Assembly (NCBI GenBank): GCA_905250025.1
Contig: CAJNOJ010000417.1
Location: 9,902-73,901 of the forward strand
Reading direction: 5' to 3'
From: Adineta ricciae
Lineage: Eukaryota > Rotifera > Eurotatoria > Adinetida > Adinetidae
Length of the DNA stretch: 64,000 nt
The translations under genes and the position numbers were made by a program. Under the pieces are notes generated by a model. It saw only the letters and a list, made by a program, of their open reading frames with translations, was not told the DNA's origin and searched no databases. Below, piece by piece: positions 56,521 to 64,000 of the stretch. The number at the start of each line of letters is the position of its first letter. The stretch's first letter is position 1.

Positions 56521-57691
56521 TTGGCTCAGAAATGTGAGAGATTCTTAGCTTAACCGATATTTATTCGAAAAAACAGAACAGATAATTAATCCATAGTCTC
56601 ACATGGATCACTAAACAGAACAAAACAGACTTAAAAAGAATGTTATTGTAAATAACATTGTTTTGAAAGAAAAAGAACGAAAAAGAATAGAAGCGAGCAT
56701 ATCATGATCGCTAACAGAATGACAACTTTATCATTCATTATACTCATGAAAATCGATTTGCAAGCTATAAACAAGATATACATCAATTGTGGAACGATCA
56801 ATTTCGTCAAACTCCAGTCATTCACACCCGTCTGATAGTGGGAACTAGAAATAATCCCAACCTCAAAAGAGAAATCCACAACTGGTAAACACACCCACCG
56901 CTAATCAATACTGTAAAACAATACGTCAATAGCTGCTCTTTCTGTGAACAAAACTGCTTTTTCTATTTTCACTCTTTTGTTAATAAATAAATGAATACAG
57001 ATATAACCAAAAGATCATCGACAACGACCAAAAAAAGAAATCATGAGAACGGTAGCTATACTCACCCTCACACCCTCAATTTCGACTAAATGCGTGTCCA
57101 TTGCGAAAGCTCTACAGGTTATCTCAACATCACCTCTGCCACAAATTTACAGCGGAAATCACAAAAACTTAATCCTATGTTTACAAATTGCATAAAAAAA
57201 TTTGTGTCAGTAAGCAACTACTCAAAAAAAACGTAACCCATTCGTGTTTCGTTAACAATGCTCCGTTCGTTACAAATATTTCATTGTTTTCGCTTATTCC
57301 TGTAAATACCAATCTCAGAAAAACGTTTCTGAAAATCATCCAGTTGATCGAAACATGTATTCAGCAACTTCTGTTTACAGTAAGAAAATTCTTGCATCGA
57401 CCATCGTCAAACATAGTAAGTCTTTCTCAGCCTATTTCGCTATCCATTCACTTACCCGTTTTACTCCCATTCTCTCATAATTATTTTCTCCTCTTTTCTG
57501 TTTTTTATACTGCTCAATAATGGCTAAGTATTTCGTCACGAAATCGCTCCTCCCAAACAACAAAAAGCAGGACTCATACGTCCTCAGTATGTCCATTTTA
57601 TATTAATGCTTTTCCTTCTTTTTATTGATCAGCAACCAAAACAAAATAAAGATCACCCCAGGGTAAAATTTAAAAAAAAAGATACTGATCT
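56521..57691. other. noncoding with a C-rich tract
   Basis: Holds the tract at 57060-57080. No gene supported elsewhere. Confidence 0.35.
57060..57080 (+). repeat. CCCTCA telomere-like tract 4 with a hammerhead-tail-like leader
   Basis: CTCACCCTCACACCCTCAA preceded by GGTAGCTATA, which is close to GGCAGCTATT preceding the tract at 9516. It may mark another, more decayed copy of the same element end. No intact core could be folded upstream. Confidence 0.55.
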
Positions 57692-59473
57692 CTATCTCGC
57701 AACACCAAAAAATGAGTAACTGCCTATCCACGAGCCGTACGAAAATGAGTTCACTCCATTTCTATTCGATGCTGTGTAAGAAGATTGACCGGGCAAGATT
57801 TTGACAATGATAGTGCTTGTTTGACCTACACGGAGAATGCCAGCATGGACTGCTGCTGTTGCCAGATTAGAATCATCAGTATAAATGTTTGTTCCCCAAA
57901 TGGACCCACCGACGGCACCAGTGATAGTGAAAAAGAGATTTTGTCCAACTTTGTCACGATAATTTACGAGGTTTGCTGTACTTGCTAGCACAACGTGAGT
58001 TGTAGAACTGCCTACGGAACTAGACTTGACTGTTGTAGTCGACGTAGTTGTGGAAACGGTTGTGGGTGAGGGTGTAGTCGTCGTTGATGCAACGTTGGTT
58101 GATGTTGTGGAGGCGACACTAACAAATGAGTAACTGCCTATCCACGAGCCGTACGAAAATGAGTTCACTCCATTTCTATTCGATGCTGTGTAAGAAGATT
58201 GACCGGGCAAGATTTTGACAATGATAGTGCTTGTTTGACCTACACGGAGAATGCCAGCATGGACTGCTGCTGTTGCCAGATTAGAATCATCAGTATAAAT
58301 GTTTGTTCCCCAAATGGACCCACCGACGGCACCAGTGATAGTGAAAAAGAGATTTTGTCCAACTTTGTCACGATAATTTACGAGGTTTACTGAAGTACCA
58401 AGAGTAGTGGCAACTGTGGAGCTCTCTAATGCGCTGGATGTGACAGTTGGTTTTGAGATGGCCGTCGAGTTTGTTGAGGAAATAGGCAATGTGGTTACTG
58501 TGAAATTGCTGTTGGAATGATTTCCAACACTAGAGGTCTGAACTGTAGTTGAAGCTATCGCTGTAACTTGTGCAGAACTGGAAGTAGTAATTATTGATAA
58601 AACAGTTGTAGAATGCGCTGCAATGTCTGACGTCGAAATTGTTTGCGAGTTGGTTGTCGAAGTTGAGTATGATGCGTTTTGGGAGTTTGTCGCAGTTGGA
58701 AGCGTCAAAGGTGCGTATGAGGTGTTCGTGCTATTTGGCGCTGTTGCAGGCAGCGTAGCTATAAGTGATGCGTTTGGATAATTTGTCAGAGTTACCGACG
58801 TGGAAGTTGTGCGAGAGCTGTTCGTGGTATACATTGTAGTATCAGGCGTTAGGGTAGTGTACGAAGTGTTTGTGGAATTAATTGCTGCAGCAGGCGTCGC
58901 GCTCATTGTGGGTGTAGTGCAGTAAGTACAAGGTGAAGACGTGTAAAAGGAGTAACTTCCAGTCCATGAGTCGAATGAGGAAGATGTGACACCGTTTTGC
59001 GTGGAGCCCTGATAGTAAGTTTGACCTGGTAAGATCTGAATAGTGATGTTTTTTGTTTCGCCTACACGAAGGATCCCAGCATGAACAGCAGCCATTGAAA
59101 GATTAGAATCATCGGTATATATGTTTGTTCCCCATATACATTTACCTAAGACTCCGGTCACAAGATAGGTAATGTTTTGGCCATATTCGTAGGGATTAGT
59201 CTCAAGCATTGTTACTTGTGTTGTGGCTGCAGCGACATTGTTGCTTGGATAGATTGCTAAATATTCGAAGAACGCGCGATCTTTAGATTGGTGGTCGGAG
59301 GATCCGTTTTTGTAGTTTAGGAGTTGCACTTGATGTGCTCTCAATTTTTGTGAAAGAACAACTGATATATTGGCCGGGAAAGACGAAAACTGAGTTAGTC
59401 TCAGTGTAAGGGGTAGATTATTCAGCGATAAGAATAAATCAAAGAAATGACATACATCGACCGAATATGTCAA
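57692..59473 (-). CDS. LCCL-domain secreted protein with Ser/Thr-rich linkers
   Basis: A long open minus-strand frame (about 590 residues) with three LCCL domains. Each has the hallmark GxxxGSIWGTNIYTDDSNL then AAVHAGILRVG, ILPGQ and GSWIGSYSF. Domain 1 (about 59190-58940 in window coordinates) is diverged. Domains 2 and 3 (about 58390-58122 and 57976-57705) are identical at DNA level over roughly 270 bp. Long Ser/Thr-rich linkers, likely O-glycosylated, separate domain 1 from domain 2. LCCL domains occur in secreted matrix and sensory-type proteins (cochlin, Limulus factor C). The frame opens with MTYSVDVCHFFDLF but no clear signal peptide, so an upstream exon is likely; a splice acceptor may lie near 59392. 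Confidence 0.8.
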   Translation of the reverse strand: MTYSVDVCHFFDLFLSLNNLPLTLRLTQFSSFPANISVVLSQKLRAHQVQLLNYKNGSSDHQSKDRAFFEYLAIYPSNNVAAATTQVTMLETNPYEYGQNITYLVTGVLGKCIWGTNIYTDDSNLSMAAVHAGILRVGETKNITIQILPGQTYYQGSTQNGVTSSSFDSWTGSYSFYTSSPCTYCTTPTMSATPAAAINSTNTSYTTLTPDTTMYTTNSSRTTSTSVTLTNYPNASLIATLPATAPNSTNTSYAPLTLPTATNSQNASYSTSTTNSQTISTSDIAAHSTTVLSIITTSSSAQVTAIASTTVQTSSVGNHSNSNFTVTTLPISSTNSTAISKPTVTSSALESSTVATTLGTSVNLVNYRDKVGQNLFFTITGAVGGSIWGTNIYTDDSNLATAAVHAGILRVGQTSTIIVKILPGQSSYTASNRNGVNSFSYGSWIGSYSFVSVASTTSTNVASTTTTPSPTTVSTTTSTTTVKSSSVGSSTTHVVLASTANLVNYRDKVGQNLFFTITGAVGGSIWGTNIYTDDSNLATAAVHAGILRVGQTSTIIVKILPGQSSYTASNRNGVNSFSYGSWIGSYSFFGVAR

Positions 59474-61129
59474 GAAACGGTTATCCGAATAATGATTTTT
59501 AAAGTCGATACTAATTGTTGGTGATATAGTTTACATTTCATCTTTTCCTATTTTGACCTACTTTCTTCTTTCTCTTTTCTGTCTAGGTCCTTGTTATTCT
59601 TCACATGACCAATAGTCATACACACGACTATTGCGTACATATATATATATTAGTATATATATACATGTTCTCTCTCTCTCCCTGGATTCTTCTTTCACTT
59701 GTTTTCTTCACCTTTTTTTCTCTGTCTGTCTTTTTCTGTGGTGTTTGTTGTTGTTCAATAAAACATATTGAACTCACTTAAGACAAGAACATCAACACTA
59801 ATGAACCCTAACAAAGTTTTGTCAAGATTGGGATCAAGAGTTACTAGCAGTGTGCTCCTAATTTTGGTTGACAAAGATAATACAATCGTGACGTAGAAAT
59901 GGTGCAAATGAATGTGTTTGAAAATAGAAATTTCTGTTACCGTCACTCTTGTATCTTCAGTTGTAGCGGCAACGGATTATATCCGTTTGGAATATGGTCA
60001 GAATGAAAGTAAAAGAAGAACACGAAACCAAAAAAATTTGACTCCGTTCATGTTTACATAATGTCCTTATATTTTTTCAAAATACCTTCTGAAACTCTTC
60101 TCGATAAATGTGCTAAATCATTTTGAGGATTCAGAAATATCTCACCTATACAAAGAAGAAGCTTGATTGCGACGTGAAGTATTGAATACATATTGCAGTT
60201 TGAAATGATGACAAACAGTGTATGTGTATGTGTGTGCTTACGGACTAGTGGAAGCTACTTTTATATACCGAGAACACTGCTATTCGATGAAAAAAAGAGT
60301 CTCTTCACTAAGCTTTTGGGGTATCATATTACTCTGTTAGATACTAATATTTCGACGAATTTTAAAGTTGAAACTCGAACCATTGCGCCAACATTCGGAT
60401 TAGAGAACCACCTACATCACAAAGAATGATGTGTCGGATACATCGTACTTTTTTTTTGATATTGCATTTATTAGTTATGTGACACTCTGAAGTGCTTACA
60501 AAAAAAGAGAAAAAATAAATGCGGAGACTTCGGATTTTATCCGAGAGTTACGTTTACTGCAAAAAGTGTATGAGAGAGATGAACCATTCTAGAATGTCTA
60601 CGCATCAAAATTACCACGAGAAATTTTTCGATGAGCAAGATTTCTGATGACTTATTTTTGTATCAATTTTTGTGTTTGAATCTATCGGAATAACCGTCAT
60701 ATGCAACCGCATCAATCTATAAAAGATCTATGATAGAAACACATACCGAATTTTCATAATAAATCTTCTATATGAATGACTACGGAGATCAGGGTTTTCT
60801 CTTTTGATAGCCCTTCTGACTACCTACAAAATCAAGCATTTTAGAAACGTAAACTACAGGTCATCTGAGACGTATCTAAGAAATTTGGTGTTAAACTACA
60901 GTTTATGCGCATTTTGAGACATTTTTCAAGCATTATTTCATTACGAAACGAGTAATACTTGGCGTGCCGACTCTCTTTACCTCGACTGTGCAAGACAGGG
61001 ATTTTCCGCGTGAGCCAATAGTGAGATGAATAGAGAAAGATGACGTAGAAGCATACACAACACCGTAGTAAGATTATATAACTCTCGATGTGCCTATCGG
61101 CACAATATCTTATCAAGCCTATTTCCACT
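59474..61129. other. noncoding with TA microsatellites, no gene seen
   Basis: TA-rich tracts at about 59638-59665, and a CT-rich stretch near 59670-59690 and 59715-59735. No exon supported. Confidence 0.35.
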
Positions 61130-61583
61130 CATCCGGTTCATTTTCACCCAAACTAATCCATTAATTTTCACTCATACTAATGCGTCCGTTTTGACTCACC
61201 CTATTCCAACCACATTTTCACGAGTACCCAAACGCATCCACCTGTTGATACCTATCGAGCTCATTTTTACACACAACCACCCATTTGCCCTGAATTTCAA
61301 CCGACACCAACTAATCTCCCCCCACACCAATCGCCCAGCTGATTTTCAATGGCACCCACTCATCTACGCCCACACAAACCCATCTCTACTCACAACCGCT
61401 CACCCAGCTCAGTTTCAACCACACCCACCCATCTCTACCAACATCCGGTCACCGAGCTTATTTACATTCCCACCAACACCCAGTCGCCCAGCTGATTTTC
61501 ACCCACATCCTCACCCTCACCCCACACCCCACCCTCACACCCGCCACCCTCACCCTCACCCTCACACCCCTCACCCTGGTCTG
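61130..61583 (+). repeat. long C-rich, almost G-free tract ending in CCCTCA repeats (telomere-like tract 5)
   Basis: About 450 bp in which the + strand is rich in C, A and T and very poor in G. It starts with degenerate minisatellite units of about 60-75 bp containing CCCAGCTGATTTTCA and CACCCACTCATCTAC. From about 61504 it becomes CACCCT/CCCTCA/CACACC repeats, and at about 61583 it runs straight into a broken piggyBac frame. Same orientation as the other tracts. Confidence 0.75.
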
Positions 61584-62151
61584 CATGCTTCTTTTCATTG
61601 TTAGAAAAATGATAAAATTTGAGAAGTAATTCAAATCTATCTCTTGACATTGTATTTTGAATGACTGCGGATCCATACAACTTGCTTTTGCTCCAATAGT
61701 AATCCACTTTCGGTATTTGTACCAATCCCATCTGAATAACAACTCCCAAAAATTGAAGCATCTCTTCATTAGTAGTTGATTTCCATTGAAGAGTTTGTGA
61801 TCGTTTGCTAAGCTCCTTGGTTTGTAAATGTTGTTCTGCATATCGATTAGTTTCATGCACCATGAGGCTAACAATTTCGTCGGTAATGAAATGTCGATAG
61901 CAATCAATAGGATTGATTGTATTATCTTCTGAAGTTGTCGGTACTTCTTCGACAATTCCATGATCCTCCTGAAATTCAGCATCCGATTCTGATTCTATTT
62001 CATTCCAAACTTGTGAATCACGGTCATCATCAGAAATTTCTTCCTCGGAACTTGATGATTCAAATTGCATTCTAGCAAAATCATCATCCAAAGAACTGAC
62101 ATCGCTTTGTGAATTCCTGCTGTCTTCAGAATCGGTTTCTTCAGACGACAT
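61584..62151 (-). mobile_element. piggyBac transposase, 5' portion fused to telomere-like repeats
   Basis: From the ATG at 62149-62151 (MSSEETDSEDSRNSQSDVSS) the minus-strand frame shows the acidic N-terminus and then the conserved piggyBac start: INPIDCYRHFITDEIVSLMV, NEEMLQFLGVVIQMGLVQIP, KVDYYWSKSKLYGSAVIQNT and MSRDRFELLLKFYHFSNNE. No stop interrupts it. The catalytic Asp residues lie beyond the break at about 61583, where the frame runs into the C-rich tract (…HADQGEGCEG). The terminal repeat would lie to the right. A string CGACTCAAAAGGGTTT at 62470-62485 could be a decayed end, but it lacks a perfect TTAA. Confidence 0.85.
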
Positions 62152-62700
62152 GTAAATCAGATCCAAACTTCAATTGTTTTGATACAAATGAAAAGAAAGA
62201 ACCAAAGATAATGCTTCGAAAAGAATGCAAAAGAAAAAAATCGAAAATTCGTTTTGTTATATTATTCCTAGTGAGTAATACGTACAAGAAAGAGAAAGGC
62301 AAACATGAATAATTATTCAGCTACACCTGAAAAAGGACCGTCTATATACTGATACAAGTAAGAAAAGAAAAAGAATGGTAGCTCATACCGAAAAGATCAA
62401 TGAGTGCATTTATCTTTCGATAAATGTACGTAAAAATGAATTTATTAAAGGTATTTTCTAAAATAATTGATTCGACTCAAAAGGGTTTACTTATAGATTT
62501 AAGAAAGTATATTTGTTTTTGTAAGGATCCAAAGGAATCTGTCGGAATCCAAATTGACAGGTTTTCGCTCTTTCCTCCTTGCTTGACCCTCGACTGAAAT
62601 TGATCCGATTATTGTCTATCCCTTCTTTTAAAACTTTTCAATTTCCGACCTACCACTAGCGAAAGACATGCATAACAAAGGCTGCAGTATTCTCGTTAAC
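62152..62700. other. 5' flank of the piggyBac gene, short family-A fragment
   Basis: Noncoding. A short ACCCTCGACTGAAAT string (62585-62600) is a fragment of dispersed repeat family A. Confidence 0.4.
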
Positions 62701-62701
62701 A

Positions 62702-63449
62702 ACCCACGGGAAAAGTTTTTTAGTGAAACTGCTGATATCAGCGGTATTTTATCACACCGCGGTGTGATCTTAATAACCACTGTTAGCGCCGGTTTTTTAG
62801 GACAGCGGTAATAGTAAACCGCGATGTACCAACTATTAACCGCAGTTTTACATATTGTGATTACCAGCGGTTTTGTATTTTGCGGTGTGGTAGTCAGTAA
62901 CCGTCGTTTCATATATTATGGTTATAACTGTTTTCATAAAACCGCCGTGTGAATGCCAGAAACCGCGTTTTTCTCATATCGCGATTATAACTGATTTCAC
63001 AAAACCGCGGTGTACTAGCTTACGAACGCGGTTCATCAATCAAAAACTGAATGTGTAAAGACTTAGAGGATGTCATGCCCTGCTTTGTCGTAACTTTTTG
63101 CACAAATCTTCTTGTGTGGCTCAGTCATTAAAAATGACATACGAGTTCAATGGGACTTGAAAAGTTCCTGCAAAGCCCCTCGAAGAGCAACCTCTCTGAG
63201 GATGGAGAGGGTAACCTGGTTCACCTTGGATGAACTCAGGTGTGTGGAGTTTCGAAACCGCGGTTTTCAGCGGTTTTTTTCACCGCGGAAATCAGACCAT
63301 TAATGAAGTTTTCATAAACCGCCCCAAACCGCGGTTTTTGGCACCTTCGTCAATGGTCTGACTTCCCCGATGAAAAAAACCGTCGATAACCGCGGTCTCA
63401 AAAACCGCTGATTGGGAGCGGTTTTCTGCCTTTTTTTTCTCGTGGGTAG
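62702..63449. mobile_element. inverted-repeat element with AACCGCGGTTT-rich ends, ~750 bp
   Basis: The left end starts ACCCACGGGAAAAG (62702), and the right end in complement TACCCACGAGAAAA (to about 63449). Both halves are studded with CCGCGGT/AACCGCGG/CAGCGG motifs (62740-63020 and 63255-63430), separated by about 200 bp of ordinary sequence. The design matches the two proven hAT elements, but the target duplication is not clear. Confidence 0.65.
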
Positions 63450-63627
63450 GCTCAACATCGTGTGATCCATGACATTTATAATATATTGTGCAAGATATTT
63501 TATGAAGCACTAAGGCAACATCTACTTTAATGCCACTGGTAGATGCAGCTTTTCACGGGCTTTAATTTGATAAAAAAAACTTTCCGATTTTATCCTGTAT
63601 ATGGTGATACATTTATTCGAATATTCG

Positions 63628-63800
63628 TTTCGTCGACTGAACGGAGGGTGATGAGTCAAAAACTGAAATTCGTTTGTATGTATGTATGTGTGTATGTTAC
63701 CAGTCAAAAGTTAAAAAGAACACGATTTATAAAAGTCTATGTAAGTCAGAAGAAACACGTACAAGAACCTGAGTCCTCAGATCTTATACTATGGGGGCTG
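63628..63800 (+). repeat. dispersed repeat family A, copy 3 (diverged)
   Basis: TCGACTGAACGGAGGGTGATG, then AAAAACTGAAATTCGTTTGT with a (TATG)n tract, and one GTCCTCAGATCTTATACTAT-GGGGG unit. This is the same order of modules as the copy at 14080-14600, with the tandem array reduced to one unit. Confidence 0.7.
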
Positions 63801-63830
63801 AGGGTGAGAGTGGGTGGGTGTGGTTGAGGA
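63797..63830 (-). repeat. GAGGGT/GGGTGTGG tract, opposite orientation
   Basis: CTGAGGGTGAGAGTGGGTGG and following TGTGGTTGAGG. It is G-rich on the + strand, the reverse of the other telomere-like tracts, and lies at the end of repeat family A copy 3. Confidence 0.55.
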
Positions 63831-64000
63831 TGCTTTGAAGCATACGGTTCCACTAAAGTAGAGCTATGTTGTGTAAGACGTCAGATGCAAAGTCAAGTCG
63901 TCGAAAGTGGCTGATTGAAGGGATTGTGATTACCAAATGCTCCGCAGTGTGAGTAATGTTCAATTAGTTTTATCTTAGCTGATATATAAGGCACTGCGTG

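Noticed and set aside
61191-61604. + strand Pro/His-rich open frame
   Set aside because: It is the translation of the C-rich telomere-like tract; low complexity and no coding signal.
1-64000. LTR retroelements, Polintons or Penelope reverse transcriptase
   Set aside because: No reverse transcriptase, integrase, capsid or long terminal repeat signature was recognised anywhere, so the link to Terminons rests only on the ribozyme-like folds and C-rich tracts.
1-64000. tRNA or rRNA genes
   Set aside because: None was recognised by eye; a covariance scan was not possible, so absence is not proven.

Overview
The window looks like AT-rich, intron-bearing animal DNA, most probably from a bdelloid rotifer, and probably from the subtelomeric, transposon-rich side of a chromosome. 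The case for a bdelloid is indirect: NHL and kelch propeller genes, introns of about 50-60 bp, candidate horizontally acquired enzymes (a CE1 esterase and a fungal-looking hexose transporter), many diverse DNA transposons, and C-rich telomere-like tracts next to hammerhead-ribozyme-like folds. The last feature is known from bdelloid telomere-attaching retroelements (Terminons). No LTR retroelement, Polinton or other capsid-bearing element was recognised.

Layout. 0-3.2 kb: a broken NHL-propeller gene and an intact FMN-dependent 2-hydroxyacid oxidase. 4-9.9 kb: dispersed repeats, two hammerhead-like folds plus a fragment of a third, each followed by CCCTCA tracts, a 2.6-kb foldback-like element, and the 3' end of a piggyBac transposon fused to a CCCTCA tract. 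10.1-12.6 kb: a sugar transporter split by an 880-bp inverted-repeat transposon. 13.7-18.7 kb: repeats and two small membrane-protein genes. 20-26.8 kb: six same-strand, short-intron orphan genes. 28-31.4 kb: the 5' part of an OTU-domain Helitron, cut off and abutting a secreted-protein gene. 32.9-36.9 kb: a broken membrane-protein gene, an intact-looking mariner and a kelch gene. 37.2-40.7 kb: a CE1 esterase, an inverted-repeat element and a small secreted protein. 41.1-46.5 kb: an internally deleted piggyBac and tandem EF-hand genes, one carrying a hAT insertion in an intron. 46.9-51.4 kb: an LRR gene interrupted by a pogo-like and a hAT element, the latter holding an assembly gap. 53-59.5 kb: a trypsin-like protease, GPCR and LRR remnants, and an LCCL-domain protein. 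61-64 kb: a C-rich tract fused to the 5' end of another piggyBac, a CCGCGG-rich element and another dispersed-repeat copy.

The most interesting theme is the telomere-like tracts. Nearly all clear CCCTCA arrays lie on the + strand, which is the orientation expected if the chromosome end lies to the left. Two of them sit directly on broken piggyBac genes, and two follow a fold with hammerhead stems I, II and III. This reads as a record of repeated chromosome-end breakage and healing by ribozyme-bearing, telomere-attaching elements. The second theme is a set of transposons whose ends are built from clusters of one short motif each; two of these are shown to be hAT elements by exact 8-bp target duplications. 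The third is a compact unidirectional cluster of unrecognised genes at 16.8-26.8 kb.
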